The position numbers and the translations under genes are program-made. Positions 51,701 through 63,440 of a DNA stretch of 64,000 bases are shown here, piece by piece. Positions within the stretch are counted from its first letter, which is position 1. Each line of letters opens with the position of its first letter. The DNA lies in NCBI RefSeq assembly GCF_000006565.2, contig NC_031480.1, positions 6,379,170 to 6,443,169 of the forward strand. Direction: 5' to 3'. The notes beneath the pieces are model-generated. The model ran no database searches, was not told the origin of the DNA, and saw nothing but the letters and a program-made list of their open reading frames with translations. The stretch is from Toxoplasma gondii ME49 (Eukaryota > Apicomplexa > Conoidasida > Eucoccidiorida > Sarcocystidae).

Positions 51701-52224
51701 TGTGTTACGGATCCGTTCATCCCTCGCGTCCAGTCCTTTCTTGCATCTGTGGTGCTCCAAGATCTGTCTACTTTCTGCAGGTTGTTCGCACCGCAGAAAA
51801 CGGAGTGCACGGTGAACCTGGCTTTTGAGCAGAGCGACAACGTTCCAGGTCTGCGCAGAAGCAGGTTGTCTGCGACCTCCACGACTCTCGTGTACATTTG
51901 CCGAATGGAACGTTTCTTTTTCTCGCAGACAAACTGCGCACCTCAAAGATGTCCACGTAACGGGCAACGTCTCAGCGTGTTGCACAAGAAAGAAGGTCGG
52001 TGCAGTCTCGCACAGCGCAGAACGGTGAATATCCGGTCGACACCCTTTGACGGCTACAAAATGATTGGCGTCCGGAGGAAAGTTTACTGACACTGCGCAA
52101 AAACAACCACGGTTCTGTTCAAAGCAACAATTTTTCAAACTCTCGCCGACTCTCTAGAGGAATTGATGCAGTTCCCCTCTGCCACCATATTGGCGCATTT
52201 TTAACGAGTTTATTTTCCGCCGCT
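48725..52224. other. Region upstream of CFAP43; no supported gene
   Basis: It should include the CFAP43 5' UTR and promoter. I searched both strands and saw only short frames without domains. The plus frame 51665-52090 (about 140 codons) and its minus counterpart overlap and neither shows conserved motifs, so neither is called. Confidence 0.5.
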
Positions 52225-52353
52225 TCATCCCTCAGACACACCGGTATCTTTTGCATTCGCCAGTTTCTTGGCTTGGCTTGCTTGCGTCTTTACAGTTTTC
52301 TGCGTCCGCTTCAACCCCCCCGCTTTGGTCTCTGCTCCTTGCCGAGAAGCCAT
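52225..52353 (-). CDS. Tiny Lys/Ala/Gln-rich frame, possibly a second cistron or 3' exon
   Basis: A 42-codon frame starting MASRQGAETKAGG with a good context (gaaaATGG), nine bases after the stop of the 51-codon membrane-protein frame. It is hydrophilic and basic with no known domain. It may be 3' UTR of that frame, an independent small protein or chance. Recorded because the two frames abut on the same strand. Confidence 0.2.
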   Translation of the reverse strand: MASRQGAETKAGGLKRTQKTVKTQASQAKKLANAKDTGVSEG

Positions 52354-52361
52354 TTTCGTCT

Positions 52362-52517
52362 TTACGCAAGCCGGTTGTTCTCGGGCATGTCGGCTAGGTC
52401 CGCGCATTTAGCAATTAACACACAAACCCCGACAAACCCGACGACTCGCAGAACGAGCCTCCACTTGGGAGACAGAGGCTCCTTCGGGGCCTCGCGAAGC
52501 ATGCCAGGGAACATCAT
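52362..52517 (-). CDS. Candidate 51-residue single-span membrane protein
   Basis: A short frame from tandem ATGs at 52517 to a TAA. It has a basic, Pro-containing N-terminus (PGMLREAPKEPLSPKWR), one hydrophobic span (LVLRVVGFVGVCVLIAKCA, about residues 21-39) and a short polar tail. This layout is typical of small mitochondrial inner-membrane subunits, but I do not recognise the family. A possible 5' UTR acceptor (TTCAG) lies about 25 bases upstream. Support is compositional only; the gene is smaller than usual detection limits and could be a chance frame. If real, it is the only gene between CFAP43 and the TSR gene apart from the tiny frame that follows it. Confidence 0.35.
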   Translation of the reverse strand: MMFPGMLREAPKEPLSPKWRLVLRVVGFVGVCVLIAKCADLADMPENNRLA

Positions 52518-54099
52518 CTTTGGAGGACGTCGAAAAAGGCTGAACGTCACAGTGGAGCTGCTCGGAAGAAAACCAGCCTGTGCCCAGAAACAGGACGAGG
52601 AGAAGGAAAACGCTTCAGGAAGGAGATACGGACAGACGAAACAAGGAACGCAAACGAAGATGGAGACAAGTCAGCTGCCGTGTCTCTGGGTCTCTCGCGA
52701 AAAAGGACAACGGACTCAGAGAGGGTAAGCCTGTAAGCCGATTCCGACTTTCTGGTAGGCGTAACTGGAAAGCCTTCGACTCTCACGATCCCGCAAATAA
52801 ATTTGTCAAACAATAAAGGAGAGAAAGGCAGACGATGGAAATCGAAACTGAAACTGCTAAAACAAGAGGCGGGTGGAAAACGGTAGAGAATGGTGACTCA
52901 GACGACGGTTCGAAAGCACGCACGCCAGACGGTTCGGGGAGGAAATCCGGGCCCTGGTAGGGAGAATAAACTCCTGAAACTCACCAATATCGTGTTGCGT
53001 AGCTTGGCTTTTCCATTTCCCCGACTTCTGCGCAGAATCATTTCAAAACCGTCAAAATCCACTGCGGGGCTAGAGCGCGCAAGATCTGCTTCGATTCGGC
53101 GTATATTCGGAGAAACGGGGGAGGGTGTTGAAATGAGGTGTCGATCCGGGTGTTTCTGAGGTTCCCGCTACCCTGGTTTAGTAGGATTTAGCAGGCGGAA
53201 ACTACAGAGTTCGCATCTAAGCTGAAGAACTGATTCTCAGGTGGCCATCGGAAGTCTGTTTTGATTGATTTTTCTCTGGAAACACTCGCTGCATTTAGAC
53301 AGTGTCTGCTGCTTGTGCCGTAGTGTGTGTGAATGCTGTTGCCAGCTGTAGACGCAGCAAGCGGGTCACTTCTCTCGATCGACTCGCTTCTGTTTTGGCA
53401 AAGGATTGCAAGCGACAGAAGCAGAAGCACTTTTCTTTTCCCTTGTTTTCCACCGGAAAATCCTCATCTGCTGGATTGGCGAGACGCGTAGCAGAAGAAC
53501 GGGAGGTAGATCCGTTTCTGCGAAGGCGAGGAACGAGGGCGGCTAGCACTCGGCGGAGCAGGAAGCGGAGAAAATGATCGCGGAAGAGCGAACGGAGAGG
53601 TTTTTCGAAAATCCGATATTTTGTGGCGGATTCCTCAAGGCAGTTTAGACGCACCTCTTGCTGTTTGCGAAGAGGTTCGTGAAGAAAGCAGGAGCATGAA
53701 ATCCCTTCTGTTTGAACAAGAGGACCAGCGAGAATGCTTCTGAGGCACTCGCCCTCTGGGCGCGCTCTGTTCTCCTCTCTCTCTTCTCGTCTTGTCTGAA
53801 TCTGCGTATTCCCTTCAGAAAACGGAAAGGACGAAGGGAGACGCGCGCATGCACTGATGGAGAGGGTGACACTCCGCCTTCGTGGTTCCACAGGTCTTCC
53901 ACGTTTTCTGAAGCGAAAGCATCCTTCTTGTGCTTCTCTCTCTTCCAAGCTCACCATTCTCCGAGCTTCGTCTCGCAGCTGTCTATCTCTTAGCCTCGAC
54001 TGCCTTGGTGCTCACACCTGAGAAAAGTGAGAGGACACTGCAGCAATCTGCTCGCTCGCTTTCATTTGTCTGTACACCTGAGATTTTCCGTTCTTCTTC
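52518..54099. other. Intergenic region upstream of the TSR gene
   Basis: No conserved coding segment was seen. The right part should carry the promoter and 5' UTR of the plus-strand TSR gene. Overlapping frames at 53295-53957 (minus) and 53712-53993 (plus) have low-complexity content and no domain. Confidence 0.5.
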
Positions 54100-57000
54100 A
54101 TGATGCCGGCGACTCGCAGAAGCGCCTCTCTCCTGGTCTCCGCCAGAGGTTCAGCTGCCCGCTTCCCAGCGTCCAGCGTCTCCTTCCTGCACAAGGGTGC
54201 CGCTGGTGTGTCTCGTCGGTTTTCTGCTTCTCTCTCTCCTTTCTCGTGTTCTGCTTTCGTTTCTCCCTCCTGCCCGATGGCTTCTTCTTCTCCCTTTTCG
54301 CCTCCTCATTTTTCTTCTCTTGTTTCCTCTCCGTCTTCTCCTTCTGCCGGCTTCCCGCGCTCTGCTTCATCCTCTGCCTCCTCTGCTCCCCCATGTTCTT
54401 CGGCGGGTGTGTCCAAGGTCAGCTGCTTGAAGTTGAGCTGCGGCGAGCGCCAGCAAGAGGGAGAGCCCAGTCTTCCTCGTTCAGCTGAAGAGAGGAAGGC
54501 TACGAACCGTCGAGAACTGGAGTGCTTGCGCGCTCTCCAGAGCGCCGTAGCTGAGAGGGAAGCAGAAGCCGATGGAGGCTGGACGACTTGGAGGGGAGTC
54601 TCGCAAAGAACGTGGAAGCAGAAGAGATCGGCATTGCTTTCTTCGCGCGTTACGGCGGCGATGAGCTTGGAAGAAGAGGACTCGACCAGTGGACCGCGAG
54701 GAGACGAGGAAGAGAGAGAAAGGCGCAGTGGTGTGTGTGGAGAGAGAGGGCAGAATGGCGGGGAGAAACTTGGCAGAGTGCAGGGCGTTTCCACGGGCGA
54801 CAGTGAGAGTCGAACGAGGTGTCGCAGAGGCCTTCATTTTTCTCCTCAAACGAACAGATTCTTCGTCGTGCTCCTTTCGTGTCTTCTCTTTTTCTTGGTG
54901 GGAGAAGGTCAGGAGGTATGCCCTCCTTCGCTCCAACGCATGGAGAGCAGTACAGATTTCTTCTTTTTCAAGATCGCTTCTGCTGAAGCCCACACTGCGA
55001 ATCCCGGTGACTCCTCGAAGTCTCGTCGTCGCTCGCCCCGCAGTTCTCGTTTTACCTCGAAGGCGTCTTCTGATTCCTCTTCCTCTTCTCGCTCTTCTGC
55101 GGATTCCTCTTCCTCTTCTCGCTCTTCTGCGGATTCCTCTTCCTCCTCCTCTCCTCTTTCGCCGGCGTCGAGTGCCTCTCCTGTTTCTCCGTCTCATCAC
55201 GCGGCTTCCTCTTCCTCTCACCCTTCTTCCTCGTCCTCGTCTTCGCTCTCTTCTTCTCCGGATTCTTCGCCTGAGGAAGTGAATGGACTGCGCGGTCGGG
55301 CGCGTGTGTGGACTCGCCGCGGAGGCTTGTCGTCTCGATTGCGAGAGTTTCTGTCGGATGCGTCGGCGCTTCGCAGTCAAGAGTCGGCCGCCGACGCCGT
55401 TGAAGAAGCTCGCGCGCGGGTGCGTCTGCTCAGCCGGTTCGCTCGGAGTCGACGGCAGACGCTGGAGGCTCTGGGGGGGAAGTTGCGACGGAGCGAGTGG
55501 CGAAGAAAGAGGACTGGGATGATGGCGTCCGAGGCGCGAGAGTCTCACAGAGGTCGCGACCTGAACACGCTGGCCGATCGCGAGAAGAAAGCGTTGAAGT
55601 CTGCCCTCCTCGCGGCGCAGCTCAGCAGACGCCGCATGCAGAGCATTCAGTCGGAGCGGAGTCTGTACAGCCTGGTCCGGCCGTTGCTCGACGAGTCCGA
55701 CGCCGCGGGTGTGTATACGGCCAACGAGTGCGTAGCGGTGAGGTACGCAGACTATCCGAAGGAGTTCCCCGGCTACGACATCTCCACGGAAAGCTGCAGG
55801 TGCCCGGACGGCTGGCTGCCGTGCGCCGAATCCGACGCGGTGGCGCGCATGTCGGCATGGGAGCCTGTGATTTGGGAAGAGAATGCAGACGAAGGCTGCA
55901 CGTCCGAGCGCGGGGAAGTCATGCTGGAGCACATGAACTTCTACTCCTGTCCGCAGAGGACGTTCGTCGAGTACACCGGCCCAAGAGACGCGACAATTCG
56001 AGATAAACAGTGCAAACGCGTCGCATTCGTCCTCTGCAGAGCCGCCACATCCAGCTGTATCACAGGGCCTTGGTGAGGACTGCAGCAGGCAGAAGACAGA
56101 GAAGGGAGACCCAAGAAAAAGAGGACGAGGAAACAGAAACAGAGAGGAGGAAGAGAGAGGAGGAAGAGAGAGGAGGAGAGATGTTGAGCAACCAGAGGGA
56201 GAGGAATTGAACGAGGATGCCAGAGGAAGAATGTACGGGAAACAGAGTAGCCAGAGAGCGTGAGGAGAAAAAAAGCACAGAGAAGATGACGAGACAAGAG
56301 AACCGAGCGTAAGATGAGAGAACAAGGGGAGAAAGGCGCGCTTTCCCGGTGGTGGCGTGATCGTCTCTATCAACTGGCTGTTTGTTGCACAGTTACTGTA
56401 GAAACAGTTTTTTGCTTCATTAAAGAAGGACCACCTTAGAGATTTACTTCTGTTCAAAGGCTGCAGTTCGTCCTGCGCTTTTTTCTCAGGTCAGAGTGGA
56501 CCAGTTGTTCGGTGCCGTGTGGAGAAGGATATCAGTATCGATGGAGAATTCCCGTTACGGGTGCGTCATCGTCGACGGATAAAGGCGCAGTCACTCAAAG
56601 ATCTTCCAGAGAAGCATGCGCGCCGTACCACATGGAGGAAAGACGAAAGTGCAATTTAGGCGCCTGTCCAGAGAAGATCACAAAAACTACGTGTTTTTGG
56701 ACAACCGTGCAGGTCGACAGGTGAGCGAAAGGCCGACATGAATTTGCTCATCGATATCGGAAGGGACGCGCATGTGTCTTTGCAGCTTGTTCTGTTCTTG
56801 TCTGCGTCACCGGATCGCCAGATCTCCTCGTAGCCTCACGTGAGCAACTGTCTGTGTGTCTCGCGAAGTCCCTGCCTGTGCGCCTTCTGTCGCTTTCAGT
56901 CGCTCCATCTCTCTTAATCTGTATCGTATCTCCACCTGCGTTCGCCTTTTCAAGGCCGTGTCTCTCTCTGTCTCTCTGTGCCTCTTCCCCTGTTTTGGTC

Positions 57001-59885
57001 TGTACAGCTCTCCCTCTCGCTGCATGCGCTGCTTCTTCCCCTTCCCTTTGCGCGCGCCTCTGTGTCTCTGGCTCGGACTGTCTCAACTCTTCTTCTCTGA
57101 GGAGTCTCCTCGTTTGAAAACGCGTCTCCTCGCCTTCCGCCGCTCACCGTGTGCGAAGCTCGCAACCTGGCCTCTGCCTGTTGTCTCTTTCCAGAGCAGA
57201 AGGCGCATTTGACGAAGACCAGGGCAGCTGCAAGTGCGGCACCGGAGACGACGCAATCGATCGCGAGGAAGGAGCGATGGTTCCCTGTACACCCGAGGAA
57301 GCCGTTGCCTCCATGGACAATTGGAAAAGTCACTTTCGTCAGCACTGCTACACTTCCCTCGGTTTGAGGAGGAGAAGCAACCTCGTACGCAAACGCATTA
57401 ATCTGGAGTCCACGGAACTCAAACTGCCCAGACAGAGTTGCTCGTCTCTCCCCGTGAACACACATATTTGTCTGTGTGTGTACCATTTGTGTCCTTCTTG
57501 ACAGATCGATGCTCATTGCTTCCAGGCTGCAGATCATACCAATTCAAGCTCGTGTATTCATGCCAATTCAAGCTCGTGTATTCATAAGAATGCATACATA
57601 TTGTGTGTATGGATAGTTAGTTGTGTAAATGCATTTAAATCTGTTCGTTTATGTCTACACGTATTTGAGAGTGCATGCAGATGCGTTTGGGGAAAGCGTT
57701 TCTGTGCGGCATTTCGGGGGCATTTCCAGGCGGTTTGCCGACGGCTGTCGCAGCTGTTTTGTCTCGCGTTTTTCAGGCTCTTCGCTTCCACTCTTACGGG
57801 CATGTTGTGAGGCTAGGACTTCGGGATTTGTGGCATCTGGACTGCACTGGCGGGTGGAGCAAATTCAACATCTTCGAGGCGAAAATGTTCTGCGGAGTAG
57901 GAGCCAAGATTCTGTGTCGCTCGAGAACTGACTCCGCACAAGTGCCATTCTCAATGGAGCAACACAACGCAGAGAGCGACGCTGTGACCAGTACGTTGTC
58001 GCGAATCTCGAAGAGTCTCTTCTGTGCTCTCCACTGCATGTTCCTGAAATACTCTTGCAACGAAACAGAGACGTGTATCTTCTCAAACAAAGACGGGATA
58101 AACTCCTGTCCAACTCATCTCTATATATCCATATATATATCCATATATATATATATATCCATATATATATCCCTATATATATATATATATATATCGATAT
58201 ATATATATCCGTATATATATATATATGTATATATTCATATATATATCCATATATATATATATATATATATATGTATGCATACATGTGTGTTTGTCTAAAT
58301 ACGTAGGTGGACGTGTTTCTGTCTGCGTCCATGCCTATATATGTGACTGTCTCTCTCGCCTGTGTATGTCGATTTCTCTGTATGTGCAAATAGGTGCATG
58401 CATGCGTTTCCGTGGATGTGTGTTCCTGTATCTTTGTCTAATCTGGCTGATCTGTCAGCATCTTTGTCGCACAGGATTCACAGCTGTATCCGTCTCTCCG
58501 TGTACATGCGCATGGCTGTTTATCGCCGCCTGTGCATCGTTGCGCCCCTCTTCTGCATGCATGTGCGTATTTGCCTATAAGTGGAGATCTGCGTCTCGAC
58601 GTTTGTTAATGACAGGAGATCTGTCGTTGGCGACCCGAATCGCCTGTCGGCCTCAGAAGGCAATGTGAGTGCCTCTTGACATGTTTGTCGCATGCGTCTT
58701 GCCGATCGTATTGTTTTCCTGAAGGACAGGGAAACAGAGTCAGGCCGGATTCCCTATGGTGTTCCGAGAGTCGTTTTCCGTTCTTCTTGTTCAGGAATTT
58801 CCATGCTTTTGAAACGACAGCGTCGAGTAGAGGAGGCGTCGCCCCAGGCCTTCGCAGAGGAATCTCTCCTCCTTTCTGAAGGCGGTGTTTCGCACTTATG
58901 GATTTCTTTGTTTGCGGGGGCAGTGGCGGCCGTGGTGTTTCTCGTCTGTCTGACGAAGCGCGCTGCGGTGGGAACCTTCCTGCGTTCGAGAGTCTCGACA
59001 GCGACGGCGGGAGGAGAGACAGTCTCGGCAAAGGGATCGACGCGTGGATCGAGGAACGCCGGGCGCCGCGTCTTCTCCGCCCAAGCAGTGCGCGAAGCGG
59101 TGGAAGAGCGCGTGCATGCGTTTGTGGCTTTCGCGAGGAGCCAGACGACCGCAGTGATCCTGGCAACTGAAAAGTGGATGGAAACAGCTGCAGAAAGAGA
59201 GGTGACTCAGGAGATGCAAGGTGTGTCTACTGCGTCTTTGCGGCTGCTGGAGAGAGACTGTAAGGAGCGAGAGGAGCGAGACAGCGCGCGGAAGTCCTGT
59301 CCCCAAGAGGCGAAAGGCCTCTTGGAGGGAGAAGAGGACGTACCGGCTCTTCTCGTTTTCCCTGCTCTGAAGACAGCGACGGATCGCGTTGTTCGTGTCG
59401 CGCGTTCGACTCTCAGTCTCGAGACTCGCAGCTTTTCTGGAGCTCAAAGAAGCGCTCAGAGACTGTGGGGAAAGGTCCGGTCGATCTTTCTCGCGCGCGG
59501 AAAGGAGAAGAGAGATGAAGATTTGTTCTCCGGAGAAGAAGGCGAAAGAGGGCGCATTCAGCGCGGGGGTCCTGCCGCATTCGTCTCTTCGTTGGCTTGT
59601 CAAAAAGTCGAGAGGAGACGCGCGAGGCGGGGACGCAGAGAGGGAGACAGCGGGGAAGGTGGAGATTGTGGAGAAGCGCGAAAGGCGAATTCGGGAGTTG
59701 CCGGCAGACTCGACTCACTCACTGAGATGGACAGAGACGACTCTTTCGTCTTGTCGGCAGTGGAGGAAAAACTGCTCTTCCCGAGAGGCAAAAGAAACAC
59801 TCAAGAGAAACTCGCGAGGATCAACAAGGCGGCCCGGACAGCCGCCGTCAGTGCCGTGACACCCGAATCCTTTGGGTCCATGTAA
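54100..59885 (+). CDS. Thrombospondin type 1 repeat membrane protein with long cytoplasmic tail
   Basis: TSR proteins of apicomplexans are secretory or surface adhesins, often micronemal. Six exons join in phase: 54100-56072, 56490-56720, 57195-57384, 57777-57990, 58616-58664 and 58730-59885, giving 1,270 residues. Residues 1-250 are Ser/Arg-rich. [17 protein letters not shown] (254-270) is a recessed signal or anchor, followed by a Ser-rich spacer. A Cys-rich block begins at Cys544 and leads into the [23 protein letters not shown] (W658, W661, C664, C668). More Cys-rich sequence follows ([25 protein letters not shown]). The transmembrane helix [19 protein letters not shown] (942-960) precedes a basic KR and a tail of about 310 residues ending SFGSM. 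The tail lacks the terminal Trp and acidic cluster of TRAP/MIC2 tails. The codon for W658 is split by intron 1, which supports the splice. The ATG at 54100 is the best available; a later start or extra 5' exon would explain the recessed signal. I cannot name the gene. Confidence 0.78.
55066..55148 (+). repeat. In-frame Ser-Arg-Ser-Ser-Ala-Asp repeat in the TSR gene
   Basis: A 30-base unit encoding [10 protein letters not shown] is repeated and then decays into polyserine, within exon 1 between the hydrophobic segment and the Cys-rich region. Confidence 0.75.
58120..58272. repeat. TA-rich microsatellite, TSR gene intron 4
   Basis: (TA)n interrupted regularly by TCCATA, inside the intron between exons 57777-57990 and 58616-58664. 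Reading frames through it (Ile/Tyr-rich) are artefacts. Confidence 0.85.
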
Positions 59886-60477
59886 ACGCTCACTTTTTGT
59901 TTTTCTCTGTAAGATTTGTCGAAAGCATTTCTCCGCTACACCCCACCGTTTGTCAAGTTTGACGCGAACGCCTCGCGTTTCTCCCTGAGCTGGCTTCCGG
60001 TTTTTTTTTCGAGCCTTCTTTCCAAAACAGGAGACAGAAGGGTGAGAACGCAGGAACGGCTGAGGCGGATAGACACGCCTGAGCTGGGAGAGAGTTGTTC
60101 GTGTTGTGTGGGCGGTTTGCTTAAGTTCTGTAAAAGCCGCGTGCGACAACGCGCCCATGTTTCGTTTTTCTCTCCCGCGCTTGTCTTTTTCTGAAAAAGC
60201 CTGTTACAGTGTAACGCAAACAGGCGAGGAGCTGTCTCCGTGGATTTCAATTTTTTTTCGAGACCTCTCCCCCAAAACCTCGCGGAAGAATTCTCACTTC
60301 CCCCGACAAGAAGTACCCTGGCCATCCCACCGTGCGCCAACTCTCTCGGGGAGTCATCGTATACAGGTGTATAGAGTGTGAGGATAAACACAAATCGGCG
60401 GATAAACACCTATATTCCTCTGAACAGAGAAACAACCGTGTTCAAAAGTATGTATATTGGCATCAACAGATCAACCG

Positions 60478-60508
<31 letters not shown>

Positions 60509-61016
60509 GCTATATTATGTGGTAGCTTTAGAAAAAAAAGTAATGTATCTGAATCTACAGTAAGGCGTGGATACTGATATGCGGACACAAAGAGGTAGAT
60601 CAATACGTCTATGTATCCATTCCGAGAAACGTCTGTAGAGAACTATATATACTCACATCAGGCAAGTTCGATAGTTATTCATTTACATGCGTGTATAGAG
60701 TATCTATGATATATATATATATATATATACATATGTAGACAGATATTGACGTGGGTACGGCAGATGGATAAAACTCTAATTATCTACGGTGGGGCACTTG
60801 TATGTAGAAATTTATACAAACACACAGAGAAATCCACGAGAAAAATGCCTAGTTATATATATATATATATATATATGTCGCTTATATGCAGCTGTGGGAA
60901 AAACACGCGTGGGTGAAAGTCTTTGTACCGATTTACAGAGATACACTTTTACGTAGAGATCTGTATACATCTACACGAGTAGAGATGGAGAGAGGTATCT
61001 GAGTCAACATAATTAT

Positions 61017-61052
<36 letters not shown>

Positions 61053-63440
61053 AATATAAATTTATGATGACGCATGTCGGTACATGCACATGGATTAACA
61101 GTGGAGACGACCCTCACGCGATGAGGGAGTGTAGATAGATGCCATTTTGGAAGTAGAAGTTAGGCGGAAGTTTCGATTTCTTCTCAAAAGACCGAGCCTT
61201 GGTCGACGAGATCCCCTGGAGGTCTCAGCGTGTAAGAAGGTGGAGGGTGGAACTGTCTCGACCTTTCACGGGCAGGCTTTTTCTGTTTCATCGGTGCGCT
61301 TGTATCTTCAGTTCACCTTTGAGTTTTCGATTTTGAGTTCAAATGAGCTGCACTCTCGAACCAATAACTGCTGTCACTGTCGCGTCGAGTGTTCAGAAAA
61401 CATTTTTTTACGCATCCCTTTTGCGGGTGAAGAAGTCGCTTTTGCGGAACTTCGGTCGGCACTGGACGCGGTCAACATTTATGGGGAAAAGCGCCTCAGG
61501 AACGACTTGGCGCAGCTGTACAGACACACCAGGGAGGAAATTGATCTGTGAGCGAATTCGGAGCGAGGCATGTGTGGATGTTGCTCCAGGATTTGTCTCG
61601 TGGAGTGTCGTGAAGTGCTCAAGCTTCTTGCAGAGACAGGAGTCGTTTGGGGTGAGAGGAAAAAAAAACTAGAGAAAGTTCTCTAATAGAGCTGTCTCGA
61701 ATCCGAGCCTTCAACCGCCTTTTCAGCGAGAAAACGCTTACGCTCTTTTAGCCTTCTTTTACAAACTCTCTTTCTTTTAAATTCTCTCTTAGCTTTCTGC
61801 CAAACATTCTCTTTGCTCTTTTGTCTCTCAATTCTGTTCTCCCCTTCGTTATCTCTGAAATGGTTTTCCCTTAGCCACAGATTGACACAGATGAACAGAT
61901 AGACAGATATTGACGGCGATAGATTGACGCAGGTAGATAGACATAGAGAGGCGGATAGAGAGAGAAGGTAGGTAAGGGAGATAGAGAGAGCAAGGAGAGA
62001 GAGACGCAGAGCGGCAGCGAGAGCGTAGAAGAGCGTTTGACAGCGGTGTTGAGAGAGAAGAGTGGAAGCGGAGGAAGAGAGGAGGCAGACACGGAGAGGC
62101 AGAGTGATCGACGGCGAAAGGAGAGAGAAAAGGGAGAGACAGACGGAGAGCAAGAAAAACCTGTGGGGAGGCCGACGCACGAAACAAGAAAAAAGAGAAC
62201 AGCAGAGAGGGGAACAATGGGAGAGTGGAAGAAAAGGTCGGCAGGAGCGCGGCAGATCTTCACAGCGGCCTTTCACGTAGCTCAGGTGAAAGGAAAATGA
62301 AGGAAGACCACAAATACGAGGGAAATCAAGTAAACAAAAGGGCAAAGGCGAGAGGTGGAGTAAAATAAAGGAAAAAACCTGAAGGACGTTTTTTCAGAGA
62401 GGTCGAAGACGCGAAAAAAAGCTCCCTCCGGGAGGGTGTCCTGACCTCCGTGTCTTTTCGCAATAGACTCTCACTCGTTTTTCGTAGTCTAGGATTTCAC
62501 ATCGAAGGAGACAAGAAGACCAAGCCTGTTCTTCCGAGAAGAAAGTAACGCTTTTTCTCCTTCTTCCTCTCATTCTCTCCTTGTGTAGTGCACCACTTCG
62601 AGTGTACGTACACTTGACTTCCACGACTCGCCGGCAGCTTGTCACACCAATCGACTGGCGACAGCGTTCACTTTGGCGTTGCTTTCCGAGGGGCGTTTTT
62701 CTGCGTTTTTCGAGCGTTTTTTGCGGCTCCTTTTTCTCTTTCAGCATCAGATGTTTTTCGCGAGGAAAGCCTTCCTGGCGATCAGCTTCCGCCTTGCTCC
62801 GGAGAACGTCGAATTCGAGTTTCCTTAACCAGCGCTGGAGAAAAACAGGCGCAACGAGGCAAGAGCTGCCAAGCAGGAGCCGCGCAGCTTTTTTGCCCTC
62901 CAGCGCTTCTTGCAAGGAAGAGACGAAAACCGCCAAAATCTCTCTTCTTCGTGGCAGGCGCGACTTTCAGAAGTCAGGAAAGAGGCTCCCGCGCTTTTCT
63001 TCGAAAGCCTCCCAGCAGACACTCTCGGCTGCCTGAGAAAATCTTCTTCCCTGACGATGCAGCCATGTCTCTCTGCGCCTGTGCGTGGACATTGGGCCGC
63101 GGAAGAAAACAAAAAGACGCATATCTTCACTTTCTGCGACTCGCGGCGTTCAAGGAAATGCAAAGATGAACGGAGCAACAGAAAGACGAGACGCTCGATA
63201 AGAGCCTCGCCTGCTTCTCTCGTGTCTCGCTAGCTCTGAGAAAGAGAAAGAGAGAGAATCCGTTTTCTCTCCCCCTCTTTATCACTTTCAACCAACGCTT
63301 CCCCGTCAACTTGTCATTCGTTCTTCTTCTTCCCATGCCATTTGGGATGTTTCCTCGGTTCTCCTACTCTCTCACCTGCCAACTCTTTCTTCGGCGTCTT
63401 CTTCGTCTCCTCTCTGGGTTGCGCGTACCGCCGAGACATC
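59886..63440. other. Intergenic region with TA microsatellites; no supported gene
   Basis: It holds the TSR gene 3' UTR. TA runs occur at about 60480-60510, 60712-60730, 60854-60877 and 61012-61055. A GA/GATA-rich stretch spans about 61885-62200. The minus frame 62394-62936 (Lys/Arg-rich, opening on TTG) and the plus frame 61147-61551 have no recognisable domain. The right end should contain the promoter of the gene starting at 63441. Confidence 0.5.
60474..61056. repeat. Cluster of TA microsatellites, intergenic
   Basis: Four separate TA runs within about 580 bases of otherwise AT-rich, non-coding sequence downstream of the TSR gene. Confidence 0.8.

Noticed and set aside
51665..52090. About 140-codon plus-strand frame and its minus counterpart
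   Set aside because: The two frames overlap and neither shows conserved motifs; treated as non-coding for now.
54481..56457. 658-codon minus-strand frame opposite TSR exon 1
   Set aside because: It is a mirror of Ser/Arg-rich codons on the sense strand. The sense frame has a Cys-rich domain, TSR and matching splice phases; the antisense frame has only Arg/Leu-rich low complexity.
62394..62936. 180-codon minus-strand Lys/Arg-rich frame
   Set aside because: Opens on TTG with no clear ATG or acceptor, and no domain; possibly chance.
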